From Algoriphagus winogradskyi (lineage in GTDB: Bacteria > Bacteroidota > Bacteroidia > Cytophagales > Cyclobacteriaceae), in assembly GCF_900182815.1 (NCBI RefSeq), contig NZ_FXUA01000008.1:62001-126000 (forward strand): a stretch of DNA of 64,000 nucleotides, written 5' to 3'. Shown in pieces: positions 36,093 through 44,803 of the stretch (the first letter of the stretch is position 1; each line of letters starts with the position of its first letter). The translations under genes and the position numbers were made by a program. The notes under the pieces are model-generated. The model worked only from the letters and a program-made list of their open reading frames with translations, had not been told where the DNA came from and ran no database searches.

Positions 36093-37223
36093 TTAATCTT
36101 CTTTATCACTGAAAAATAGCCATTCTATGGCTTTGGGGAACTCATCACTCCAATAAGTCTCGTTGTGTTTTCCATCTTCATTGATGCTAAGATGGACTTT
36201 CATTTTGCCTTTTAAGCTTTCGCGTTTGAGTAAGCGTTTTCGGAATTTGAGCACGTGTTTTACCATCGTCTCGCTTTCATCCCCACCGGCATAGAGGTAA
36301 AGTCTGGTTTCCTGAGGTTCAAAAATATCCAGAAAGCCAAGTTTGATTTTGGGGATCACCCAAAGCGAGGGTGAAAACACCATTAATTTACCAAAGACTT
36401 CTGGGTATATCAGGCCAGAGAAAATACTCACCAAGCCTCCCATGGAGCTTCCTCCAATTCCTGTGAATTCCCGCTCAGTTTTAGTTCTATACGTTTTATC
36501 TACAAATGGCTTTAAGGTATCAGTAATGAAACGGATGTATTTCTTGCCACTACCGATTCCTAGCACAGTTTTGCCTACGTTGTATTCCTGCAATCGCTCA
36601 GATTCTCCATGCTCTACTGCGATGACGATGATCTTTCCAATGTTATAATCGGACATTACAGCCAGCTTTTTATCTATCTGCCAGTTTCCAAATTCAGCAT
36701 TTTCATTGAAAAGGTTTTGGGCATCATGAAGGTAAAGCACCGGGTATTTTTCCTCGCTGCTATTGTAATCATGTGGCAAAAGTGCCCAAACTTTACGGGT
36801 TTTGTTAAGCTGAGGGATTTCGAATTCCTCTGAGATTAAACGTATTATTGGAAGTTGGCTAGGGCGATAGGGGAGCCAATTTTTACGCCATTTGGCTACT
36901 TTTTCGGTCTTGGTTACTTTATCATTTTTCCAGTGCCGATTTGGCGTACGATTTCCGTAGCGATCAATTTCTACCTCAGACCAGTCGCCTTTGGTGAATT
37001 TGTAGATAAGCTCAGATTCAAATTCCTCACCTTCAGGAAAAGTAAATTCATACTTTCCATGGGAGATTTTCTTCATCAAAAAACGACGATCCTGTGTAGT
37101 CCAATTATTGAAGTTTCCCGAGATGTAGACTGGTCTGTCATCATCATCTGAAGTGTTCAGAAATATGGTTTTTCGCTTTTTGACGGGTTGGTTGGAATCT
37201 AATTGTGGGGAGTCAGAATTCAT
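36093..37223 (-). CDS. Alpha/beta-hydrolase esterase with N-terminal CBM48-like module
   Basis: The N-terminal ~90 residues (VYISGNFNNWTT near 33 and a YKFTKGDW strand) look like a carbohydrate-binding/AMPK-type beta sandwich. The C-terminal region is a putative esterase (esterase D/enterochelin esterase-like): nucleophile Ser in GGSSMGGLVSIF (about 255), a candidate Asp in YAGGDESE and His in NEDGKHNETYW. No signal peptide is seen. Function could be siderophore or glycan-ester cleavage. It leads the run with pepA and the ATP-grasp gene. Confidence 0.87.
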   Translation of the reverse strand: MNSDSPQLDSNQPVKKRKTIFLNTSDDDDRPVYISGNFNNWTTQDRRFLMKKISHGKYEFTFPEGEEFESELIYKFTKGDWSEVEIDRYGNRTPNRHWKNDKVTKTEKVAKWRKNWLPYRPSQLPIIRLISEEFEIPQLNKTRKVWALLPHDYNSSEEKYPVLYLHDAQNLFNENAEFGNWQIDKKLAVMSDYNIGKIIVIAVEHGESERLQEYNVGKTVLGIGSGKKYIRFITDTLKPFVDKTYRTKTEREFTGIGGSSMGGLVSIFSGLIYPEVFGKLMVFSPSLWVIPKIKLGFLDIFEPQETRLYLYAGGDESETMVKHVLKFRKRLLKRESLKGKMKVHLSINEDGKHNETYWSDEFPKAIEWLFFSDKED

Positions 37224-37255
37224 TCAGTGGGTGATTATGGGCATAACCCAGCCTG

Positions 37256-37263
37256 CAAAAATA
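37256..37263 (-). promoter_or_regulatory. -7 element of the esterase-pepA-ATP-grasp run
   Basis: The minus strand reads TATTTTTG, matching TAnnTTTG. It lies inside the loop of a perfect 7-bp hairpin (GCCTGCA/TGCAGGC, 37251-37275) between aceK and the esterase gene. Confidence 0.45.
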
Positions 37264-37300
37264 ACTGTTGCAGGCATACCAATGAAATAAACTTCAGATC

Positions 37301-39028
37301 TTAAATCATTTCATCCGGGCGAAAGCGAATTTCATCAGGGTAGGGGAAGGCATGGATTAATTCTCCGGCATTGATTCTTTGCTGGACTTCCTGCCAATAT
37401 AACGGGTCAAAAAGGTCTTTATGATATGTCAAAAAGTGTTCTTTGAGATCCTTTCTTCCTATCATCCATCTTTTGAAGTCTTCTGGGAAAACGTCGTTTT
37501 TGGCAATGGAATACCAAGGTTCCGGAGCATAAATTTGCTCGTAAGTTTCTGCCTTTGGTTTGACGCGAAAGTTCATATCTGTCAAAAATTCGATCTCATC
37601 GTAATCGTAAAAGATCACACGCTTTTGACGGGTAAGCCCAAAGTTTTTGGTCATCATATCTCCGGGAAAAATATTCGCCTGTGCCAATTGGAGGATAGAT
37701 CTACCATAATCTTCTACCGCTCTGATCCCTTCTTCGGTACTGCAATGTTCCAAGAAGAGATTTAAAGGCTCCATTCTTCTCTCTGTATATAAATGTTTGA
37801 TTACTAAGTGTGTGTCTGTAATTTTCAAAAGAGAGTTAACTGTTTTTCGAAGCTCAATCATCAGGTCTTGGCTGATTCGCTCTATAGGGATTTTGAAGTG
37901 TTCAAATTCATGGGTGTCAGCCATTCTCCCCACTCTGTCATGTAAAGAAACTAGCTTGTATTTCTCTCTCACTTCTTGCCGTGTCATGGTTTTTGGTGGT
38001 TCAAAATGGTCCTTGATCATCTTGAATACTATATTCAATGAGGGAAGTGTGAACACTGTCATCACCATTCCTTTGATACCTGCAGCTACTTCAAATTTAT
38101 CTTCACTTTGTCCCATATGATGAAGAAAATCTCGGTAGAAAAGTGTTTTCCCATGCTTATTAAAACCGATTGCATTATAGAGCTCATGAACTTTTTTATG
38201 CGGAATCACTGAGCTTAAGAAGCTTACGATTTGAGATGGAACTTCAGCTTCTACCATAAAATAAGAGCGAGTAAAGCTAAACATGCTACTCATCAGATTA
38301 GGATCAAAAATGAGTGTATCCACGAAAACTCCATTTTTGCCGTGAACCACAGGGATAATAAATGGCATCCACTTATGTCCCAAAAATGTTCTTCCTATCA
38401 GATAGGCTGCTTTGTTTCGGTAAAATACCGACTTCAAAATTTGGGTTTGGGTATCTGTCCCCACGCGGTACCTGGTTAGGATGACTTTTCGGACTCCAGC
38501 AATCAGGAATTTGATGTCTTGCTCTTTGTCCATGAATGGGGCTCCGAAATCATAATCATCCAAGATTTGGCGTATGTTTTTTTCCAAGCCAAAAAATGAA
38601 GGATAGATCCTAAGAAGTTTTTCTGATTCTCGAACTACACAGGAATCAAATCCTTCCATCACAAACATCAACTTATCATCGATAGTCAATTTTGGAAAGC
38701 TTTTTCTGATTACGGAATTGAAGAATGTCTCTGCAAGCTCAATATCCGGCCTATCAGCAATCAATAATTGGTATTCAGCTTTTACTTCCATCCAAATAGT
38801 AGAATCGGTCGCATTTTCAGCAAGCATCTCTGTGCATTCTGCAGCAAGCGGAAAAAGTAAATCTTTATATAGCCGAAGACGCTGTTTATTGTTCAGATGA
38901 GTCGCATGCCAAGCTTTTTCACTGAAATATTTTGGAGCCAAACGAGTGTAAGTATTGAAAAGCTCCATGTATGTCATGAAGCCAATCTGGATTTTCTTAG
39001 CGACTTGTTGAATTGGTGTGTTGAGCAT
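37301..39028 (-). CDS. aceK: Isocitrate dehydrogenase kinase/phosphatase
   Basis: AceK is a bifunctional enzyme that phosphorylates isocitrate dehydrogenase to divert carbon into the glyoxylate shunt, and removes the phosphate again. The 575-residue protein matches the family length and has hallmark segments MKVFTLPSLNIVFKMIKD-like (MTVFTLPSLNIVFKMIKD, about 325), DRVGRMADTHEFEH (about 370) and the kinase-like FGLTRQKRVIFYDYDEIE (about 490). The aceA and aceB genes are not in the window. It probably has its own promoter in the 317-bp gap upstream. Confidence 0.93.
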   Translation of the reverse strand: MLNTPIQQVAKKIQIGFMTYMELFNTYTRLAPKYFSEKAWHATHLNNKQRLRLYKDLLFPLAAECTEMLAENATDSTIWMEVKAEYQLLIADRPDIELAETFFNSVIRKSFPKLTIDDKLMFVMEGFDSCVVRESEKLLRIYPSFFGLEKNIRQILDDYDFGAPFMDKEQDIKFLIAGVRKVILTRYRVGTDTQTQILKSVFYRNKAAYLIGRTFLGHKWMPFIIPVVHGKNGVFVDTLIFDPNLMSSMFSFTRSYFMVEAEVPSQIVSFLSSVIPHKKVHELYNAIGFNKHGKTLFYRDFLHHMGQSEDKFEVAAGIKGMVMTVFTLPSLNIVFKMIKDHFEPPKTMTRQEVREKYKLVSLHDRVGRMADTHEFEHFKIPIERISQDLMIELRKTVNSLLKITDTHLVIKHLYTERRMEPLNLFLEHCSTEEGIRAVEDYGRSILQLAQANIFPGDMMTKNFGLTRQKRVIFYDYDEIEFLTDMNFRVKPKAETYEQIYAPEPWYSIAKNDVFPEDFKRWMIGRKDLKEHFLTYHKDLFDPLYWQEVQQRINAGELIHAFPYPDEIRFRPDEMI

Positions 39029-39266
39029 AGGGGATGTCTGGTTCAGACTTTTGGCAGAAGCACAAAAAAAACAGAAAATATTTTATTGTTCAGCTAAGAT
39101 ATAATTTCATTGATTTTTAAGGGTTTATAAAAGAAATTGTTTGGGAAAATATAATTTTGAAATTCTTTCGCAATCGATTGTTTGGAGTATATGAAAACAT
39201 TTTCTAATTTTCGCAGGTATTCATAAAACGAATATCTACAATAGGTTTAATAGGTTTGAGAGCAGG

Positions 39267-39298
39267 AAAAGGTTGGAACAATGTTTCAACCTTTTTTG
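39267..39298 (+). terminator. Terminator in the leader of a lipoprotein gene (possible sRNA or attenuator)
   Basis: AAAAGGTTG pairs with CAACCTTTTTT around an 11-nt loop and ends in a T run. No plus-strand gene ends upstream; aceK diverges leftwards, so this hairpin lies between a possible promoter (TAATTTTC near 39207, one mismatch to TAnnTTTG) and the ATG at 39346. The remaining 39029-39266 shows no coding frame. Confidence 0.65.
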
Positions 39299-39345
39299 AT
39301 TTTTAGTCGTCCTGACTTAGCTTAACCTTCTGAATTAAATCTTCC

Positions 39346-40029
39346 ATGAGGAGTCCGAAATTTACACTTACTGATTTTGCCTTATTAAGCATTGTGTTTT
39401 TATCACTGATGGCTTGTGAAAGCAATGAAAAACAAACCAATGAGGGGCTTGAAAACGGTTCTGCTGCTGAGGAGGAAATGAGTCGCCACAGGGCGCTTAT
39501 TGACGTGGCATTAGCTCAAAATAAAAATTGGTACACTCACTGGAGCAGTGATGTTGGGGAGTTTAACGCATCTCAGTTCGAATTGATGATGACTGATTCC
39601 ATTGACCCTATGGAAATGCCCGAGAGAAATCCAATTTTGAAAGATGATCCACTTTATCCATATCAAATACCTCATCCTTCTGGCAATGGCACCATGGATA
39701 TTTATAGTTACAAAATAGAAGCTCAAGATGCCGTCGATGAGCCTTTTCTAAATCCTGATTCAGAAGTTGTATGGTATAGAGAAGATGGGATGAAAGAACG
39801 CTTACTATTTATGGGGCCATCCGGGATGTTTGAGGATGGTATGTGGCTAAATTCAGAGGAATTTTTAGTGTTAGGATATTTTCAAGAAGAAGCAGGATTC
39901 AGGCCAATGGCATGGATCATCAATGTTGGTAATCATGAATTGCGACAGTTTCAACTGGCCAAGGTTTCTCCGACATATGAATCACATTCTTACATAAATG
40001 CGAAAATTAAGCAGATAGATTTAGGTTAA
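39346..40029 (+). CDS. Uncharacterised lipoprotein
   Basis: The signal sequence ends in the lipobox LSLMAC (Cys at about 24), so the mature protein is membrane-anchored, with an acidic/Ser/Asn-rich linker (SNEKQTNEG). The remaining ~200 residues are unrecognised; PYQIPHPSGNGTMDIYSYKIE (about 105) looks like a beta domain and WYREDGMKERLLFMGPSGM follows. It is 2 bp from the Nudix gene downstream and the two may be co-transcribed. A hairpin in its leader may regulate it. Confidence 0.8.
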   Translation: MRSPKFTLTDFALLSIVFLSLMACESNEKQTNEGLENGSAAEEEMSRHRALIDVALAQNKNWYTHWSSDVGEFNASQFELMMTDSIDPMEMPERNPILKDDPLYPYQIPHPSGNGTMDIYSYKIEAQDAVDEPFLNPDSEVVWYREDGMKERLLFMGPSGMFEDGMWLNSEEFLVLGYFQEEAGFRPMAWIINVGNHELRQFQLAKVSPTYESHSYINAKIKQIDLG

Positions 40030-40031
40030 AA

Positions 40032-40670
40032 ATGGATTTTAAGAGCGTTTTGGATTTGTTGGTAAATGGAATGAAACATCCCCTGCCCGGCAAAAAAGCG
40101 CAACTTACCATGTCCCCAAATCCAGTCGATTTGAGTAGGTTTGATCCAAAACTACCTGATAATCACCGTAAAGGGTCTGTTTTGATATTGCTTTACCCAA
40201 ATGAGGACAAAGCATTTTTTCCCCTAATCAAAAGACCTGTTTACCAAGGAGTTCATAGTGGGCAAATAGCTTTTCCAGGAGGAAAAAAGGAAGAGGAAGA
40301 TGAAGATGAAGTGGAAACTGCGTTACGCGAAGCTTGGGAAGAAGTCAATATTCAGCCTGAGCAAGTCAAGCTGATAGGCAGAATGAGTGATTTGTTTATA
40401 CCAACTAGTAATTTCTTAGTAAGTCCAATATTAGGATATACTGAAGAGCTGCCTGATTTTGTACCTGAAAAAAAGGAAGTAGATCGGATCATACAAACAG
40501 CCGTTAGTGCATTTTATGAGCCTGAAATACGCAAACAAAAAATCTTAGAGTTTAGTAACAATTTCCAGTTGGACACACCTTATTTTGAAGTAGACCGTGA
40601 AATGGTCTGGGGGGCGACAGCGATGATATTAAGTGAATTTCTGCAGATTCTGGAAAACGGAAAAAAGTAG
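40032..40670 (+). CDS. Nudix hydrolase, CoA pyrophosphatase type (NudL-like)
   Basis: The 212-residue enzyme probably splits coenzyme A or acyl-CoA into phosphopantetheine and ADP. The extended signature of the CoA subfamily, GVHSGQIAFPGGKKEEED (about 73-90), precedes the Nudix box ALREAWEEVNI (about 98). A proline-rich LTMSPNP near 28 is also family-like. It lies 2 bp after the lipoprotein gene. Confidence 0.92.
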   Translation: MDFKSVLDLLVNGMKHPLPGKKAQLTMSPNPVDLSRFDPKLPDNHRKGSVLILLYPNEDKAFFPLIKRPVYQGVHSGQIAFPGGKKEEEDEDEVETALREAWEEVNIQPEQVKLIGRMSDLFIPTSNFLVSPILGYTEELPDFVPEKKEVDRIIQTAVSAFYEPEIRKQKILEFSNNFQLDTPYFEVDREMVWGATAMILSEFLQILENGKK

Positions 40671-40727
40671 AATTCTGGTCTTTTCACTCAAATGTTGGTA
40701 TTGTTGCAAACTATTACCTCTGAATAA

Positions 40728-41981
40728 ATGGAAGAAAATACCCCTTTGCTTACAAATGATGCTGTAGTTTTTGGATTGCTGATGGCGATTCTTGCTGCGA
40801 TTTTTGCCACCTCAGCTAGTGATAAGCCATTTTGGAAGAAATTCTATGGGATAGTACCTACAGTTTTGCTTTGCTATTTTATTCCTGCCCTTGCCAACTC
40901 TTTTGGCTTAATATCGGGAGAGAGCTCCGGACTTTATAAAGTTGCCAGTAGATACTTACTCCCTGCCTCTTTGGTGTTATTCACGATTAGTATAGATATC
41001 AAAGGAATTTTGAAATTAGGGCCAAAGGCATTAACGATGTTTTTGGCGGGAACTCTCGGGATTATGCTGGGTGGTCCGCTCGCATTGATGACTGTAGGTT
41101 TTCTATTCCCAGAATTATTGGGAGGAAGCGGACCTGAGGAGGTGTGGAGAGGTCTCTCTACTATTGCTGGCTCCTGGATAGGAGGAGGGGCAAATCAAAC
41201 AGCCATGTTGGAAGTTTTTGGCCCAAGTCCAGCCTTGTTTAGTCAGATGATCGCAGTAGACGTATTGGTGGCAAATCTTTGGATGGCAGTATTACTTTAT
41301 TGGGCTGCAAAGCCGGATAAAATTGATAAAATTTTCAAGGCGGATAGCACGAAAATCTACCAGTTACGTGATAAAATAGAAGAATTCAGGAAGGGGATAA
41401 TGAAGATTCCTACTCTCACTGACACAATGATAATCTTAGGAGTAGGTTTTGGAGTGACAGGAATTGCGCATTTGATTGCGGATTTTGTAGCTCCCTATAT
41501 AGGAGAAAATTACCCCAATTTAAAACAGTACTCTTTGGACTCCGCATTTTTCTGGATAGTAGTTATCGCCACTACAGCCGGATTATTGTTATCTTTTACT
41601 AAAGCTCGAAAGCTAGAAGGAGCAGGAGCGTCTCGAATGGGAAGCGTGTTGCTTTATGTATTGGTAGCTACTATCGGAATGCAGATGGATTTGGGAGCCG
41701 TATTGGACAATCCACTATTATTTGTAGTGGGGATAGTTTGGATGCTCTTCCATATCCTTATTATGCTGATAGTCGCGTATATCATTAAAGCACCATTCTT
41801 CTATGTCGCGGTAGGTTCGCAGGCAAATGTAGGCGGAGCAGCATCTGCGCCCATTGTAGCAGCAGCATTTGATGCTTCCCTTGCACCAGTTGGTGTACTC
41901 TTAGCGGTGCTTGGATATGCTGCAGGTACTTATGGAGCTTACCTTTGTGGATTAATGATGCAGGCTATTTCTGGAGGCTAA
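40728..41981 (+). CDS. DUF819 (YjcL-like) membrane protein
   Basis: The 417-residue protein has about ten to twelve helices. Landmarks are GSWIGGGANQTAMLEVFG (about 150), which resembles the ion/substrate loop of small-anion transporters, and ANVGGAASAPIVAAAFD (about 365). The two similar Gly-rich loops suggest an inverted repeat of the transporter type, but the substrate is unknown. The next gene starts on the last base of its stop (TAATG), so a 2Fe-2S protein is translationally coupled. Confidence 0.9.
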   Translation: MEENTPLLTNDAVVFGLLMAILAAIFATSASDKPFWKKFYGIVPTVLLCYFIPALANSFGLISGESSGLYKVASRYLLPASLVLFTISIDIKGILKLGPKALTMFLAGTLGIMLGGPLALMTVGFLFPELLGGSGPEEVWRGLSTIAGSWIGGGANQTAMLEVFGPSPALFSQMIAVDVLVANLWMAVLLYWAAKPDKIDKIFKADSTKIYQLRDKIEEFRKGIMKIPTLTDTMIILGVGFGVTGIAHLIADFVAPYIGENYPNLKQYSLDSAFFWIVVIATTAGLLLSFTKARKLEGAGASRMGSVLLYVLVATIGMQMDLGAVLDNPLLFVVGIVWMLFHILIMLIVAYIIKAPFFYVAVGSQANVGGAASAPIVAAAFDASLAPVGVLLAVLGYAAGTYGAYLCGLMMQAISGG

Positions 41982-42223
41982 TGAAACACCCAAGAAAACT
42001 AATTTTTGTATGCAACGGATCCGACTGTAAAAAGGAAGGAGCTAAAAAGCTATCCAAGGAACTAAAAAACCTGACGGACCAACGTCCTCTTAAAGGCAGT
42101 TGCAAATTGATTAAAACAAAATGCATGGATATGTGCAAAACTGCGCCGAATGTAATCGTCGGTGAGGTTTTTTGTAAGAGTACGACTGCTGAAAAAGTTT
42201 TGGAGCAACTAAAAAAGTCCTGA
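41981..42223 (+). CDS. Small thioredoxin-like [2Fe-2S] ferredoxin domain protein
   Basis: The 80-residue protein has the four-Cys pattern of the thioredoxin-like ferredoxin family: CNGSDC, GSCKL and CMDMC. The chosen ATG overlaps the DUF819 stop and has a GGAGG 3 nt upstream; a start at 41945 would overlap the transporter further and add an unlikely N terminus. It may pass electrons or act as a small redox partner; no oxidoreductase partner is next to it. Confidence 0.9.
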   Translation: MKHPRKLIFVCNGSDCKKEGAKKLSKELKNLTDQRPLKGSCKLIKTKCMDMCKTAPNVIVGEVFCKSTTAEKVLEQLKKS

Positions 42224-42235
42224 TTTCTCAGGACT
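42211..42235 (-). terminator. Terminator of the YbjQ gene
   Basis: AGTCCTGA/TCAGGACT with a 4-nt loop. On the minus strand it is followed by TTTTTT. Its 5' arm overlaps the ferredoxin stop codon (42221-42223). On the plus strand the T tract is weaker. Confidence 0.8.
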
Positions 42236-42241
42236 CAAAAT

Positions 42242-42562
42242 TTAATTTTTAATAACTTTTACTGCCGTGCCACTCGCAGTGACCATCAGCATTCCGTCTC
42301 GTATAGTTTCGTAATCTAAGTCTATTCCGAGGATGGCGTTTGCTCCAAAAGCTCTTGCTTGCATCTCCATTTCTGTCATCGCAGTTGCCTTTGCTTCCCT
42401 TAAAACGCGCTCGTAAGCAGAAGATCTCCCGCCGACGATGTCGGTAATACTTGCAAAAAAATCCTTAAAAACGTTAGCTCCAATTATAGTTTCCCCTGAA
42501 ACTATTCCCAGATATTGTTCCACACTGTGACCGTCTAGTGAGTTAGTGGTAGTTACAATCAT
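42242..42562 (-). CDS. YbjQ/UPF0145 heavy-metal-binding domain protein
   Basis: A compact 106-residue protein of the YbjQ family, thought to form pentamers; the family is annotated as heavy-metal binding but its role is unclear. Recognisable segments are [18 protein letters not shown] (about 18), [19 protein letters not shown] (about 44) and [13 protein letters not shown] (about 74). The gene is single. Confidence 0.92.
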   Translation of the reverse strand: MIVTTTNSLDGHSVEQYLGIVSGETIIGANVFKDFFASITDIVGGRSSAYERVLREAKATAMTEMEMQARAFGANAILGIDLDYETIRDGMLMVTASGTAVKVIKN

Positions 42563-42803
42563 TATTTTTAGTTAGTTTTTAGTTAAAATAAGCACTCATC
42601 TGATCACGAATTTCAGGAATAAAAGGTTTTCTTTAGATCATTGGAAAAATGTAGTTGATGTAACTTTTAAATCATATGATGTGTTTCAGCACAAGATTTC
42701 TAAAGATAAATACATATATTTTACTCTCTGTTTTTAGTTAATTGATCTAAGGTGAATCTAGTTTAGTTCTTGAATAAATCAAAATCCTGAGGTTGCTAAA
42801 CCT

Positions 42804-44735
42804 ATGAAACAATTCAATCAGTTTGATATTTCAGATGTTTTTAATGAGATAAATGCCCCATTATTTATCCTAGAATCTGAAGAGATTATTTTTTTCAATA
42901 AATTCTTTAATGAGCACTTCCTAGAAATTCCTTTTGATTGGAGAAGAAGTATTACAGAGGAGGAAGTTGTTATTTCATTAGAGATTTTTTTTAAAACAGG
43001 CATAGTTCCTAAGAATACATTTTTAACTAATATTAGGCCTAAAGAACTTACTATCAATAAGTATGAGTGGTCATTTACTAATCTTCCTTCAAGCTACTCT
43101 GATAAATTTTTGATCGTAAGAGGTCATCAATTGAAGTTTCATCCTGAAGAAGGAGAAATTTTAGCAAAGACCAGAGAAGAGTTATTGCAGTCTGAGGAAA
43201 AGTACAGGACTCTCGTTGAGGAATCTACCGAGATTATTTTCTCACTTTCTGATACTCTTGAAATCTATTATATCTCTCCAAATGTCAAGCAGTTTCTTGG
43301 ATATGACGCAGATGAGGTGATTGGAACTAGTTTGTTAGACTATCTGAATCCTGAGGATTTGGATGTTTTCCAATCATTTGGAGGGGAGATCAGCGATTTT
43401 TTGGATAGTAATCAATACCTGGAATTTCGCATCAAACATAAAAATGGAACATTTAGGGTGTTTAGCTCAAATGGTAGAATGGTGCCTGAAAAAAGAGAAA
43501 AAAAACCATTCTATACGGGCATTGCCAGAGATGTGACTGAATTAAAACAAACACAGAAGGATTTGTTTCATGCAAAAGAAAGGGCTGAGAAGGCCTCTCT
43601 GGTAAAATCTCAATTTCTTTCAATGATTAGTCATGAGATCAGAACACCAATGAATGCTGTGATTGGTTTGACACATTTGCTGATGGATGAAAACCACAGA
43701 GAAGATCAATTGGAGAATTTAAAGACTCTGAAATTTTCAGCCGAAAGTTTGATGAGCCTAATTAATGACCTACTGGATTTTAGTAAAATTGATGCAGGGA
43801 AAATTGACTTGGAGCAGTCCCGATTTGATTTACGTGTTTTAGTCAACCGGGTAGTACATTCGTACAGATATCAAGCGAAAGAAAAAGCTTTACAAATCAG
43901 GGCCGATATTGATGATGAAATCCCGGAATTGTTGATTGGAGATTCCGTTCGGATTAGTCAAATCATTAACAATTTACTTTCCAATGCAGTCAAATTTACT
44001 GATAGTGGCCATGTAAGAACTGTTTTGAAACTCGTTAAGGCTAATCCTGATACCTGTGAAATTAAATTTAGTGTAGAGGATACAGGGATAGGGATTCCGG
44101 AAGATAAAATTGATTCTATTTTTGAGGCTTTCACCCAAGCTTCATCGGATACTACCCGTAAATTTGGTGGAACAGGACTTGGATTAGCTATTGTAAAAAG
44201 ATTGGTTGAACTTCACGGTTCTGAAATAAACGTATCTACTGCTCTGAATCAGGGGAGTATCTTTGACTTTACATTGAAATTTAGAAGCGTGGAAATAAAA
44301 AGTAATGAGCAAATTCAAGAGGTAGAATACCAGGAAAAATCTTTAAAGGATTCTTCAATCCTAGTCGCGGAGGATAATCTTGTTAATCAAATTCTAATTA
44401 AGAAATTCCTTAAAAATTGGCACACGGGAAAGTTGGTCGTTACTTCAGACGGTCAGGAAGCAATTGAAGAATTTCAGAAAACTTATTTCGATATCATACT
44501 TTTAGATTTGCAGATGCCCATACTGGATGGTCTATCAGTTGCAAAATTAATTCGGGAAGACTTAGATCCACGTAAAAACCAAGTACCCATCTTGGTGCTT
44601 TCTGCGGCATCTCGCCAAGAAATAAAATCAGAAATACAAGATTTAGGTATAAATGATTTTATAGAAAAACCCTTCACTCCTGAAGGCTTGTTTGGAAAAA
44701 TAACTGAACATCTGAAAGCAAAAGATGTAAGTTGA
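42804..44735 (+). CDS. Hybrid sensor histidine kinase with PAS and receiver domains
   Basis: A soluble hybrid kinase of 643 residues with no clear transmembrane helix. Order: an N-terminal PAS-like domain (1-110), a PAS domain with PAC (about 132-255, TGIARDVTELKQT), HisKA with H-box SMISHEIRTPMNAVIG (His ~276), HATPase (about 340-495, with NLLSNAVKFT and GGTGLGLAI) and a C-terminal receiver (520-640, phospho-Asp in IILLDLQMPI, about 568; LSAAS is the allosteric Ser/Thr strand). Phosphate may pass from His to the internal Asp or to an unseen regulator. The signal is unknown, and no adjacent regulator gene is present. Confidence 0.93.
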   Translation: MKQFNQFDISDVFNEINAPLFILESEEIIFFNKFFNEHFLEIPFDWRRSITEEEVVISLEIFFKTGIVPKNTFLTNIRPKELTINKYEWSFTNLPSSYSDKFLIVRGHQLKFHPEEGEILAKTREELLQSEEKYRTLVEESTEIIFSLSDTLEIYYISPNVKQFLGYDADEVIGTSLLDYLNPEDLDVFQSFGGEISDFLDSNQYLEFRIKHKNGTFRVFSSNGRMVPEKREKKPFYTGIARDVTELKQTQKDLFHAKERAEKASLVKSQFLSMISHEIRTPMNAVIGLTHLLMDENHREDQLENLKTLKFSAESLMSLINDLLDFSKIDAGKIDLEQSRFDLRVLVNRVVHSYRYQAKEKALQIRADIDDEIPELLIGDSVRISQIINNLLSNAVKFTDSGHVRTVLKLVKANPDTCEIKFSVEDTGIGIPEDKIDSIFEAFTQASSDTTRKFGGTGLGLAIVKRLVELHGSEINVSTALNQGSIFDFTLKFRSVEIKSNEQIQEVEYQEKSLKDSSILVAEDNLVNQILIKKFLKNWHTGKLVVTSDGQEAIEEFQKTYFDIILLDLQMPILDGLSVAKLIREDLDPRKNQVPILVLSAASRQEIKSEIQDLGINDFIEKPFTPEGLFGKITEHLKAKDVS

Positions 44736-44749
44736 AATCGGTTTAGCAT

Positions 44750-44757
44750 TAATTTTG
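44750..44757 (+). promoter_or_regulatory. -7 element before the outer-membrane protein gene
   Basis: TAATTTTG matches TAnnTTTG and lies ~46 bp before the ATG at 44804. Confidence 0.45.
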
Positions 44758-44803
44758 CCTATGAGCTGAGGGTTTTACCAGCTTATTTCAAACCGACTAC
44801 TCA

